This document shows positions 52,701 through 61,560 of a stretch of 64,000 nucleotides of DNA, piece by piece. Source of the DNA: Melanocharis versteri (Eukaryota > Chordata > Aves > Passeriformes > Melanocharitidae); NCBI GenBank assembly GCA_013397845.1, contig VZTG01006404.1, positions 399,886 to 463,885 of the forward strand, written 5' to 3'. The notes beneath the pieces were generated by a model, which had not been told where the DNA came from, ran no database searches, and worked only from the letters and a program-made list of their open reading frames with translations. The position numbers and the translations under genes are program-made. The number at the start of each line of letters is the position of its first letter. Position 1 is the first letter of the stretch.

Positions 52701-55072
52701 CAGCATCCACTGCATCTCCATATATCATAACAGAAACTTAAATACCTATATTGAGATGTCTTAGCCTCAAACGCAATCTCCTTCTTTGTCATGTTGACAA
52801 TGCTCTCATTGTACGGTTCAACTTCCTTTCCTTCTACCCTTCATGTATCTGCAAACTTATCAAACCTCTTACTGTCTCTTCCCACATACCAGTTCTTTAA
52901 TTTCCCTTAAAAAATCATAAAACAGGATTTTGTGACTTTAGATTGCATTGTTTTTTTTCTGTTCTGTAGTCTCTCCTGGACAGATTCACTTTTTTCTGAA
53001 GTCTGGTATCAAAAGTAATATACCACTTCTGTTCAATAGGATGGATAAAATACTAGACCTTATATATTTCTCAGCTGCTTTCAGACCTCACCACAGCTGG
53101 GTTTTCCCTCATTTTTGTAACAATATTAAAATGTTGAATCAATCCACAGATGCTCGTAAATACTTTTACCACGTTTCAACATGTTACTGGCAACAGAAGC
53201 TAGGTTGCTTTGAATTAGCTCACCTTCACACTTCGTACAACCAAGCATCATTTTGTGATGGTTTTTATTTCACTTGTTTCTATGACTTCTGAAAAGTAAC
53301 TGCTACCGGCTCTGACATTACAGTAGTGATCTAATATATTCAGGCCTGAATTTCATCATACCCAGCCTAAGTCTAACATCCCAAACATCAACAAAGTACA
53401 GTCTGAGGAAGATGTTCAGAGAAAAAGTAAATTTTGCTACTCCCATAGTAAGATTCATACATCTCTGTCAGCTATTCTTTCACTCAAATGCAGGAAGTGT
53501 TCTAAGACTTCTTCTCTTGAAGACAGGATGTCCAGCCCCTTTAGAAATGACTGAGAAACCTCCCAGTCTAATAGTCCTCGATAGCCGTGCCCGCCCGGCA
53601 TGCCCACGGCTCTGGGTGTGTGCCCTGGCCACGCTCCAAGTCAAGCCCAACCCTTTGAGTGCACCACCATTCAGCACAGCCAAACATTCCTGGAAAAGGG
53701 TCAGAGGCAGGGACCTGGGGAAATCTGCCGTGACCTCTGTGTGGTACCCACAGACGAGGATACAGGGACGCAGCCTGCAGGCAGGGAGGGAGCACTGAGA
53801 AATACTTCCAGGAAAAACTGGGAGATGAAGAACCTACCATCCCTGATGCTTTGAGAAGACACTACTTTTAGACTAATTTTGTTTTTCAGTAGTTTCCTAG
53901 GATTCATAAGAAATAAATGACCCTAATCCAATACCCTCAAGTGAGAAACCTGACTTTTTGCCACATGAACGCCCAGATTAGGAAAAAGACCCCAAAATTT
54001 CAAAACCCAGCAGTGCCCCTCTTTCTCTTCTGGCTTCAGCCAACTAAGGCAGCTTTATTTGCTCTAATATTCTATCCGACAATGAGGCTTTTAAGCACCA
54101 AACCGATTTGACTCTCAGTACATCATATCCTGCCCTAGCCTTAGCTGAGACCGAGGATGACGGAGATTGAGAAAAATAATGTTCTTCAGGCAAAACTAAG
54201 AGTATCCTGAGCCAGTGCAAGCCCACCAAAACAGACAATGGTGTGGCTTCAGGTATTGCAGAGAGAATACGTAAAAACTTTTGTACGAGTGGCACTCCAC
54301 GTCTTCCATCGTTCTTTTGGACAAAATGAGGATGAAACATTTTCCAACCAAACCCTAGCTACCAGCTTGCTGTAAAAAACAGCTTTAACTGTTGCTGGCC
54401 AATTTGTGCACAACCATATGTCTGAATCAAAGTTATCAGGCAACAGGTCTCCAGATAACAAATGTGATTCTGCAGGATCCCGAGCTCAGGGAACAAGGTC
54501 CCGACCCCCAGCGCCTTCCATTCTGTCCATGCAACAAGCCATTACTGATCCCTGCCCAGCTGCTCGGCAGCTCCCGGCACAGCCCAGGGCCTGGCCTCCA
54601 CCTTCACCTTTGTCTGAGTGGCGGCAGCCCGACTTCCGCAGGCATTTTGCCAGCCTGGAAAGGTGAAAAGCAAAAGAAAATGCCGCACATACAACAAAGA
54701 GTTTGCCGTAAACCAGCTAGAAAGGATCAGTCCAAATACAACAAACCAAGCGTTCCATTCTCAGTTTGTTATGAGACAGTCGTTGCTTTTAGCCTGAGAA
54801 AGTATTTCATAGGACGGAAGGTCTAAAGGCTGATGGCTGAAAAATAGCAAGGGCAGGGCAGGAGAAAGCCTGAAGTGTCCTGGATTGTTAAGAATTCGGT
54901 GTAATTTTTCTAAGGCAATAAAGACTTTGATTCATCTTCCCTTCTGGCACTGCTCCCTCAAAAGGGACATGCAATTTACTAGTATAGAGAGTATACTGAA
55001 TATGAAGACGGCAACAATGTGAACTCCTCGCTGGGCTCCTGTTCCTCCCGGCGCCGCAGCAACCCCACCCAT
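33707..55072 (-). CDS. DSG2: Desmoglein-2 (desmosomal cadherin), complete coding sequence
   Basis: Fifteen coding exons, at 54980-55072, 49337-49372, 48334-48468, 47227-47385, 46810-46954, 45415-45575, 44435-44569, 44105-44290, 42895-43154, 41894-42036, 41077-41304, 39410-39640, 38243-38385, 36758-37114 and 33707-34732. They join without phase conflict to 3438 nt, 1145 residues (human DSG2 is 1118). Order: signal and propeptide, furin-type RQKR before EWTVPP (about residue 65), cadherin repeats with DINDNFP, DVNDNLP and DDNDNCP, extracellular anchor, membrane segment (about 618-645), Ala/Gly-rich linker, catenin-binding segment (DCLLVYSRG...GCCSFIEGDLDDHFLDDLG, from about 805), desmoglein repeats (VVVTERV type) and tail TKYSTVQYTRS. 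Product: calcium-dependent adhesion glycoprotein linking keratin filaments through plakoglobin and plakophilin. Position beside TTR and the ICS sequence favour DSG2 over DSG1, 3 or 4. Confidence 0.96.
34733..36757 (-). other. DSG2 intron 14
   Basis: About 2 kb between the last two exons; no repeat family or exon recognised. Confidence 0.6.
36758..37114 (-). CDS. DSG2: DSG2 exon 14 (intracellular anchor, Ala/Gly-rich)
   Basis: 119 codons, phase 0 at both ends. PVLSFIPPTALGNLRG, then an Ala/Gly-rich run, RWEEQRRLLSGANYG, a second Ala/Gly-rich run and SEEFLRDYFND. Human DSG2 has matching RWEEHRSLLSG and NEEFLRNYF. Confidence 0.92.
38243..38385 (-). CDS. DSG2: DSG2 exon 13 (membrane segment end and juxtamembrane region)
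   Basis: 143 nt, phase 1 to 0. VPLLLLLCPGGLGAKGFGG to NSEGAAPEEK. The required phase-0 exit after AAG falls on GCATGT, so the intron appears to use a GC donor. Confidence 0.88.
39410..39640 (-). CDS. DSG2: DSG2 exon 12 (extracellular anchor and membrane segment)
   Basis: 231 nt, phase 1 to 1. LQLTVCECTDDGAC, then VGLGPAAVALIILAF, the start of the membrane helix, split at its poly-Leu by the intron. Confidence 0.93.
40105..40752 (-). mobile_element. CR1 retroposon in DSG2 intron 11, minus orientation
   Basis: Begins with the CR1 3' end (AGAATGATTAAGGTTGGAAG) and continues through GGAGACTCCACAAGCTCTCT, AGTTCTTCCTCATATTCAGG, CAGCTCCCTCAGCCTTTCCT and GGGACCTTTTTGGCCACAAA. Same orientation as the host gene. 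Confidence 0.93.
41077..41304 (-). CDS. DSG2: DSG2 exon 11 (EC4 end, extracellular anchor)
   Basis: 228 nt, phase 1 to 1. VVIQVQDDNDNCPVIVNPVQ, DVTARDLDSYPNSYPFSF, TAEKWIIASGN. Confidence 0.93.
41894..42036 (-). CDS. DSG2: DSG2 exon 10 (EC4)
   Basis: 143 nt, phase 2 to 1. NWITVDSVTGEIRLAKNLD, HVVNGTYTITML. Too interrupted by splice sites to appear as a long open frame. Confidence 0.92.
42895..43154 (-). CDS. DSG2: DSG2 exon 9 (EC3-EC4)
   Basis: 260 nt, phase 0 to 2. ELDYEKMQSLNLGIVVTN, PIKIKVINVQEGPVF, QYQAYDEDTGKVAEHI. Confidence 0.93.
44105..44290 (-). CDS. DSG2: DSG2 exon 8 (EC3)
   Basis: 62 codons, phase 0. IEENRANVEIMRIKVFDKDE, SDNWLANFAFVSGNEDG, NEGILTVVK. Donor GTTAGT. Confidence 0.93.
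44435..44569 (-). CDS. DSG2: DSG2 exon 7 (EC2-EC3 junction)
   Basis: 45 codons, phase 0. SYSLMVEAKDRGGEAGG and the calcium motif ILDVNDNLPIVE. Confidence 0.92.
45415..45575 (-). CDS. DSG2: DSG2 exon 6 (EC2)
   Basis: 161 nt, enters in phase 1 and exits in phase 0. ATDADEPNNLNSKIAYRIVS, NTGEVRVAKINLDRE. The donor is GTAAAA, weaker than consensus. Confidence 0.93.
46810..46954 (-). CDS. DSG2: DSG2 exon 5 (EC1-EC2 junction)
   Basis: 145 nt, exits in phase 1. VRGHALDKNG and the interdomain calcium motif VVDINDNFPVF, then VGSIEELSETG. Confidence 0.93.
47227..47385 (-). CDS. DSG2: DSG2 exon 4 (EC1)
   Basis: 53 codons, phase 0. IHSDLEDTG, GVTEPPYGLFVINGKTG, and the calcium-binding VDREKTPF. Confidence 0.93.
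48334..48468 (-). CDS. DSG2: DSG2 exon 3 (propeptide end, EC1 start)
   Basis: 45 codons, phase 0. Contains the RQKR cleavage motif followed by EWTVPPAFI; the Trp at mature position 2 is the strand-swap residue of classical and desmosomal cadherins. Ends KNPIAK. Confidence 0.92.
49337..49372 (-). CDS. DSG2: DSG2 exon 2 (36-nt microexon)
   Basis: The acceptor CCATTGCAG and donor GTAGGA bound 12 codons, ICLNYGHGLYVK. They align with human ICFNVGSGLHLQ, the end of the signal peptide and start of the propeptide. Confidence 0.85.
49373..54979 (-). other. DSG2 intron 1
   Basis: 5.6 kb between the signal-peptide exon and the 36-nt exon 2. Besides the old L3/CR1 fragment, a GC-richer patch at 53.5-53.8 kb has open frames on both strands with no recognised family. 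Confidence 0.6.
52015..52200 (-). mobile_element. Old L3/CR1-like fragment in DSG2 intron 1
   Basis: GACCATCCAAGGTAATCTAG and CCTGACAAATGTTTATCCTG followed by TTCTTAAAAATGAGGGATGG match, with many changes, the 3' part of L3/CR1-type elements. Much more diverged than the other CR1 copies. Confidence 0.5.
54980..55072 (-). CDS. DSG2: DSG2 exon 1 (start codon and signal peptide)
   Basis: ATG at 55072-55070 with G at -3 and +4, then 31 codons ending in the hydrophobic VHIVAVFIFSILSIL and a GTAAAT donor at 54979-54974. Phase 0 fits exon 2, and the joined core resembles the human leader (poly-Leu then ICFN). An upstream in-frame non-ATG stretch exists but no earlier ATG. Confidence 0.72.
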
Positions 55073-55251
55073 CCCAGACACCGTTCCTGTCGAGACTTCC
55101 TGCCTCCACCTGCTTTCAGGCAGCAAACGGCGATGGCTTTTATCTAATTCTCAGAAAAAGAGAGAAAACCCGTTCCCAGCCACATGCAGCCGGCGTTGGG
55201 AGGGCTGCCAAGCCCCGACGGGAACACCTCTCCCCGGCGGCCGCACTCGGG

Positions 55252-55563
55252 ACCCCCGCGGCGGTACCACCGCGGCTCCATCCCGCGCTCTCCCTTCCCG
55301 GTACCGAGGGACCCCCGCGGCGGTACCACCGCGGCTCCATCCCGCGCCCTCCCTTCCCGGTACCGAGGGACCCCCGCGGCGGTACCACCGCGGCTCCATC
55401 CCGCGCCCTCCCTTCCCGGTACCGAGGGACCCCCGCGGCGGTACCACCGCGGCTCCATCCCGCGCCCTCCCTTCCCGGTACCGAGGGACCCCCGCGGCGG
55501 TACCACCGCGGCTCCATCCCGCGCCCTCCCTTCCCGGTACCGAGGGACCCCCGCGGCGGTACC
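55252..55563. repeat. 59-bp GC-rich minisatellite, about 5.3 copies
   Basis: The motif GCGGTACCACCGCGGCTCC starts at 55261, 55320, 55379, 55438 and 55497 (exact 59-bp steps), with a partial copy at 55556. Units are nearly identical; the first carries a CTCTCCC variant. Each unit contains CCGCGGCGGTACCACCGCGG, a near-perfect inverted repeat. The array ends at an undetermined base (55564). Confidence 0.95.
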
Positions 55564-55564
55564 N
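55564..55564. other. Undetermined base (n) at the minisatellite edge
   Basis: A single n where the sixth repeat unit breaks off; the array length may be wrong here. Confidence 0.95.
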
Positions 55565-55760
55565 CCCCGCCCTCGGGGCGCACGGCCCGCGGAGGCTGCA
55601 CGGGGCAGCCCTGGGAGCGCCAGGCCCCGGCTTCCCCAGGGCTCCCAAAGTTTGCGGTTTGTTTGCCCCGCTTCCGCCGAGGAGAGCGAGCCGGAGCGTG
55701 CAGCAGACGCGCGGAGCGGCTGCGACAACAAACTGATAGGTTAACGAGTAATTGATAGGG

Positions 55761-58700
55761 GGGAGCGCAGTCTCACGGGAAAATAAAATTGTGGGCGTTT
55801 TTAGGACAGCCTTCCCTGTAATCCTCATTTTTATACGCTCCGAGCCATATCCTTCCTACTCTTATCTGGCAGAGATCTTTCCTGGATACACCTGATTAAT
55901 TGATGCTTACGAAGGCATAGCTGATTCTTCATGATGGCGAAACAATTTAAACGAGCTTTCTGTACATCCTCTCTTCTTTGAGCCAGTTACCTAGTTAATT
56001 TTCCCAGGATCACACTCTGTTGTGGTAAGTAACTTCTGAACCCGCTGGTTATGATACTGTTTGTGATACTATTGGGGCTCGAAGAGGGGAACCAGCCTTA
56101 TGGGAGCCTTTCCAATCACATTATGTACCTATATTGCATGTTGGAACAATGCACAACAAATAATTCAATGTCAATTGCAACAATTATAATTTCCATGGCT
56201 ATCACGAGGGGAAGAGCTTTACCTCACAAGTTTTTCTGAAGTAATATATCTCTTTGTGTTATTTACTTAGAATATCCCAATTTATGGAGTTTGCTGATAC
56301 CCCTCCGTAAAAATAGTTGCCTTAATTTAAAGAAAACAGAAGACATAAAGAAGCCAATATATGTGAAGTGCACAGTATTAAGGGGTTTTGCATTCTCTCT
56401 TTGTTCTGTCCCTGAGTCACTGCGCTGGACTGGTCACTTTGTAACCAAACAGAACTACGCGCGTTCACACAGCAGTACACGCTGAGATCCTGTGAGGATC
56501 TTCTTCAGGGTCTCGAGGACAGGGGTGTATTTTGGCCCAGGTTTAACAGCCATTGTAGCGGCTGCAGCTAATGGTAGTAGAAGTACTGTGAAGTTTTCTT
56601 TTAGTTATTACTGTTTGAGGTAAATGAGGCAGAATGTGTCTCAGGGAGCATTCATATTACAACGCTTTTAATTTGGTGATTTAGAAGTAAGTTCTGCTTT
56701 CAGATGTATATTACATTTCCTAGACTGACGGTTAAGTATTTCTTTACATCAAAAGGCTGTAAGAGAAGAACCTTTATTTGCAACTTTCTTCTCAATCTGC
56801 AGGTTGCTTTGTGGAATTCCGAAACAGTTTTTGGTTGCCGATCCAGTGCACTGTTAATGAGGTGATAGTATATAAAAATGCTGATATGATGGAGTAAAAA
56901 GCTAAATTAATTTCTTTTGAAAAATCCTTAGCATTGATTTCCCTTTGAAGTTGCATGTGCTTACAGGAGAAACGAATAGAATAATCTTTTCCCAGAGCTC
57001 AGTGGCTCAGGAGACAGAAGCTCTTCTGCAAATTATCTTAAAACAGCTTAGATGTCTGTTCTTAAGTTGTTTATAGCTTAAGTGTGCACTAGCTACATGT
57101 CTTGGACATCCTACAAGAACCTCAGCTATCATAAAAGAGTTGATTTTTTTTTCTTTTACTTGGCTGCCTTGTATGAAAAACTTCTGTTATCCATATTTTA
57201 CAAAAATAATTTGCCTGCTGTTACGAAAAGAATGTCAAACAGTATCAATTTTGTTTTAAAACAGCTAGTAAGTGTGTCAGCAGCCACGGAAGCTGAATTT
57301 CTTTCTGCGTTTCCCTCACTTTAACCTGGCAGCAGCTAAACACTCCTCCTCCCACAAGCAGGCTGCCCCAGTTCTCTCTCTACGATCAGTTTGCACGGGG
57401 GGATCCACTGAGCATTAGATCTTTGTTCTCCTGCTCGGGACAGCAGCAATTTGGAGTTTGCGACACTGCATAACAAAGAGAAAGTTAATCTTTGCTGTTC
57501 AAAGAGAGTGTTTGCTCTCAAGAGTAATAGTTATCAGCACAAGTGTTCTAGCAAGTTACTACGGCACCCTTGCCATAATGGCTGGATCTTGGTGACTCCC
57601 CCGAAACCTTGCCTTGCCCCCAGCTCTGCCTGCCACTCCCTATTCATGCTGGCTAATCTTCCTTACAGCAATTCCAGGAAACTTCTGGCTTCCCTGGGGT
57701 GGAGGACAAGGACATGCGTGATCAGACCAGCAGGGTCCATCTCTGCTTCTTACAAAAGCAAGGTTAACTTTAGAACAATTTTTTTTGTTTGTTTTCTTGT
57801 TGTTTTTTCTAGACCAATACAGTTTATTCTTTTAGACAAGTCATTCGACCAAATGAGACAAGTGCAGTACCTAGCAAATGGTGTTAAGGTGGAAAACCCA
57901 GTGTATATGCTTAGTAATGAAATGTTAAAATTCATTTATATTCACATGAATCTGTTATACAAGTATTTTGCATTGTTTGAGATTATGTCATTTACCTTTT
58001 CTGCAATCTCTTTTGTTTAAAGGTTCTTTACTGCACTGTGGTCGCAGATGCCATTCATTTTTTGGGAAAAGATCCCAGTAGAAAGCAGTGTATCAGGGCA
58101 TTGCACAAATATATCAAAATAACATTTAGTTATTCAAAATAGGCAATGGATAATGCATAATCTGTAAAAAATTATACACATCAGAGGGTTTCTAACCCCC
58201 AGACAGCTCTTGAGACTGGAGCAATTGCAATAGGTACAGTCACCAGCTACGAAGTGCTCACACGACCAAGCATCTGCATTTTTTTTGCGGGCAAAAATGC
58301 TCCGAGAAGTAGATTAGCACCAGGATTTGATACTTTAAACAAACACTTGGCATTCTAACATGGAGTCATTGTTGTTCCTGTGTGCGTTACCTATGTTTTT
58401 GATCCTCCATACCTCCTGTCACGCTCCTTAAATGAATTCAAGCAGGAATAATCCCCCCCTTTCTTTTTCTTTACCTCCTCTCTCTCACTCAACTGCTTTC
58501 TCCTTATCTTTCTCTGTTCAGCTCTTTCCCTTATGTGTATTCTCCTGTTTGCTACTTGCCTGTTTTTTTTCTTTTTTTTCCCCTGGTGTGGCCAGGTTGT
58601 TTAACTTTTCAGGTGCCAGGTGCAGCTGTGGAAATGAGTAAGCCTGCTGAGCTGCTAGCTGTGGGCTTGGCAGAGCTGTAAAATAGCCAGGCCAGATCCT

Positions 58701-58935
58701 TGCCCTGAACACAGGCGTTTTGTTACTGATAGCGTGATATACTGTCTTTTATATGTGTGTGAAACGAGGCGTGGCAGAGTAACCCTTTTGTGGCTTTCCT
58801 CTGCATAGCAACTGGCACTGCTCTGAAATTGACTGTAGACTTTTTGCAAGGTGGTGTGACTCTCTTTCTGGGAAAACTCACATGACAGAGAGCATTTAGG
58901 TAGATAAAAATAAATTATTGCTCTGCTGTGCAGCT
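55761..58935. other. DNA upstream of DSG2, no gene seen
   Basis: 3.2 kb, AT-rich, no exon, RNA gene or repeat family recognised. The open frame at 57451-58020 (plus) has no family resemblance or exon context. Confidence 0.45.
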
Positions 58936-58940
58936 AGTAG

Positions 58941-58985
58941 AATAGAATAGAATAGAATAGAATAGAATAGAATAGAATAGAATAG
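58941..58985. repeat. AATAG pentanucleotide microsatellite
   Basis: Nine perfect AATAG units abutting the 3' end of the next CR1 copy; likely expanded from the ATTCTATG-type tail of that element. Confidence 0.93.
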
Positions 58986-59700
58986 TTCAGCTGGAAGAGA
59001 CCTACAACAATCAGGCAGTCCAACTGCCTGACCGTTTCAGGGCTGACTAAAAGATACAGCATGCCATTAAGGGCACAGTTGAAAAGCCTCTTAACCGCTG
59101 ATAACTTGGGGTGTCAACCATCTCTCTAGGAAGCCTGTTCCAGTGTTTGAATAGCCTCTCATTAAAGAAATGCCTCCTGATTCCCAGTTTGAAACTCCCC
59201 TGGTGGAGCTTTGAGCCATTCTCACATGTCCTGCCACTGGATACCAGGGAGAAGAGATCAACACTTCCCTCTCCACTTCTCTTCAGGAGGCTGTAGGGAG
59301 CAACGAGGTCACCCCTTAGCCTTCTTCTCTCCAAGCTAAACAAACCCAAAGTCCTCAGATGCTTCTCATAGAACATTCCTTCCAGCCCTTTCACCAGCTT
59401 TGTTGCTCTCCTCTGGACGTGTTAAAGAACCTTCACATCCTTCTTGACTTGTGTGGGGCCCAGAGCTGCACACAGTGCTCCAGGTGAGGCCACAGCAACA
59501 CTGAACGCAACGGAATAATTTCCTTTTAAGATTGACTGCGTGTGCTGTGTTTGACGTACTCCAGGCTGGGGGTTGCCCTCTGGGCTGCCAGGGCAGTGCT
59601 GACTCCCACTGAACCTCCTGCTGCCCAATGCTCCCCAGATCCCCCTCGGCAGGGCTGCTCTGCAGCCACTCCTTTCCCATGTTATACTTGTGTTTGGCAT
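58986..59700 (-). mobile_element. CR1 retroposon, minus orientation
   Basis: TTCAGCTGGAAGAGACCTAC at the 3' end, then AGGAAGCCTGTTCCAGTGTT, CTTCTCTCCAAGCTAAACAA, GTTGCTCTCCTCTGGACGTG and CAGAGCTGCACACAGTGCTC, all CR1 hallmarks. Open frames over it are remnants. Confidence 0.93.
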
Positions 59701-60308
59701 AAGTAGAAATATTAGCCTCTTTTTGGTCTGTGAATTTTCATCAATGCTGAATCACTGAACTGTATTCAACAGAAAGCTAATTTTGAAGAGTTGCACCTTG
59801 GTAAAAATCTCTGCAGATCTTACTTTAATCTGTCAAGTCCGGTATCAGCTGCAATGGCACAGTGTAAGTTTTCAGTAACTGTTGATACAGGAATGTAGCA
59901 TTCCCAGTCTCAGAAGAAAAAGAGGATTATTCTGTTATTTTTTTTTCCGTCACAACTGAGGTACCTGAGCTAATAAACATAAAACTATTGTGTGTGCATC
60001 TGCACTATGTCAGTAGGTAACCTTAGAAGGGGTTGGCTTAGAAAAAAAATAGAGGGCTTCATTTCAAAACTGGAGAACAAAGCAGGCACAAAACCAGATA
60101 TCAACTGACCTGAAGTTTAGGCTGGAAATTGGAGGAATGTTGAACTCTGGTGGAGTCTGGAGTGTCTTGCTTGGAAATTCAGGGATGAGAACTCAGTGGG
60201 GGATTTTGGGGCAGAAGTCAGTCAACTCATAAAAGAGATTCTGTAATGTGTTTGCCGGTTATCAATGGACTGATGGTGATAACAGAAAGTCACTTCACAT
60301 TTTTATAG

Positions 60309-60390
60309 TCATAGAATGGTTTGGGTTGAAAGGGACATTTAAAGGTCATTTAGCCCAATGCAATGAACAGGAGCATCTTCAACTAGATAG
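60309..60390 (-). mobile_element. CR1 3'-end fragment, minus orientation
   Basis: ATAGAATGGTTTGGGTTGAA followed by AGGGACATTTAAAGGTCATT is a CR1 3' terminus. It pairs as an inverted repeat with 60640-60698. Confidence 0.8.
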
Positions 60391-60639
60391 GCTTATAATA
60401 ATATAATATATTAATAAGCATAATTCCAAATTAAGTAAAAAGACCCTCAAGATGCAATATATATACATATTCTGAAATTTTCTAAGTCTTTGATGTATAA
60501 AGTGTGAAGTGTGCTCAGGAGGAGTCACATGATTTGCGCTAATAAAGATCAAATGGTCAGTCTGAAGATAAAAGGGAATCTTGGTTCCCATGTCCTTAAA
60601 GAGTCCAAGAAACTTCAGTAAGGCAGGAATCACAAGCCC

Positions 60640-60698
60640 AGGAGACTGGACTAGATAATCGTTTAAGAGGCCTTCCAAACCAATCCATTCTATGATTA
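60640..60698 (+). mobile_element. CR1 3'-end fragment, plus orientation
   Basis: GGAGACTGGACTAGATAATC to CCAATCCATTCTATGATTA is the opposite-strand form of the CR1 terminus at 60309. Confidence 0.8.
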
Positions 60699-61087
60699 CA
60701 TGATTTTTAAAAGGTACATTAGAAAGGACTTATGTGCTCTCTGCATTTACAGAGGATGACAAATTGCAAAAAAGGAAAATTAAATTAAGCTACCAGTTGA
60801 ATTTTCCAGTAGGAATTAAAGGACAACTGGGAGCCTGTTGAATGCTCATTACTGGAAATTCTTATGGTTAGGATGGCCATTTGTCAGGAAAAATAGTGGT
60901 AGAATTGATCTTCTGTTGAGTCCCTTCTGTTCCCATTTGCATTAGGCAGGTTTGACTGAATAAAACACAAACAAATCGGATGGGACAGTGAACTCCAGTC
61001 CTTTAAAGCACTGGGCTTTCCTATTCAGCGTCTCCTGGTGATATGAGAGGGGCTGCTGATGTAGTCACGTGCTGTTTATTAATGATT

Positions 61088-61270
61088 AGGGATGTAGAAT
61101 CACATAATCTTATGACCTTAAAGATCATCCTGGATGGGATGACTCGCAGAGAGATCTAGATAGATTGGAACATTGAGCAGTGGTTAATGGGATGAAATTT
61201 AACAAGTCAAAGTACTGGATTCTGCACCTAGGGCAGAGTAAAGCTGAGCACAAGTGTAAACTGGGAGGGG
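61088..61270 (+). mobile_element. CR1 internal fragment, plus orientation
   Basis: GATAGATTGGAACATTGAGC, GGATGAAATTTAACAAGTCA and ACTGGATTCTGCACCTAGGG follow the CR1 region encoding the end of its reverse transcriptase, heavily decayed. Confidence 0.65.
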
Positions 61271-61304
61271 AATGACCTGAGAGGAGCCCTGCAAAAAGAG
61301 GCAG

Positions 61305-61560
61305 AGACACCTTCCACTAGATCAGGTTACTCAAAGCCCCATCCAGCCTGGCCTTGAACACTTCCAAGGATGGGGCATAGTGTCTCAGCACTCTCACAGT
61401 TAAGATTTTTTTCCTAATATCTAATCTAAACCTGCCCTCTTTCAATTTAAAGCTATTCTCCATTGTCTATCACTACATGCCCTGGTAAAAAGTCCCTCTC
61501 CAGCTCTCTTCTAGGCCCTCTTCAGGTACTGGAAGGCTGCTGTAAACTCTGACCTTAAAC
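61305..61560 (-). mobile_element. CR1 fragment, minus orientation
   Basis: CTCAAAGCCCCATCCAGCCT, GGCCTTGAACACTTCCAAGG, TTCCTAATATCTAATCTAAA and CACTACATGCCCTGGTAAAA are typical CR1 3' UTR sequence. Confidence 0.9.

Larger units (their letters stand above)
55073..55760 (-). promoter_or_regulatory. DSG2: GC-rich DSG2 promoter/5' UTR region
   Basis: A strongly CpG-rich stretch directly upstream of the DSG2 start codon, in otherwise AT-rich DNA. No clear TATA box is placed, which is compatible with a CpG-island promoter. It includes the 59-bp minisatellite and one undetermined base. Confidence 0.55.

Noticed and set aside
55252..55563. Regular 59-bp repeats as a CRISPR-like array
   Set aside because: Units are contiguous with no variable spacers and the host is a vertebrate.
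55140..55828. Long minus-strand frames of 153-225 codons and a plus-strand frame of 186 codons
   Set aside because: They are products of the stop-free 59-bp minisatellite and its GC-rich flanks; the peptide rotates through all three frames and matches no family.
59047..59700. Open frames of about 60-115 codons at 59.0-59.7 kb
   Set aside because: They lie wholly in a decayed CR1 copy.
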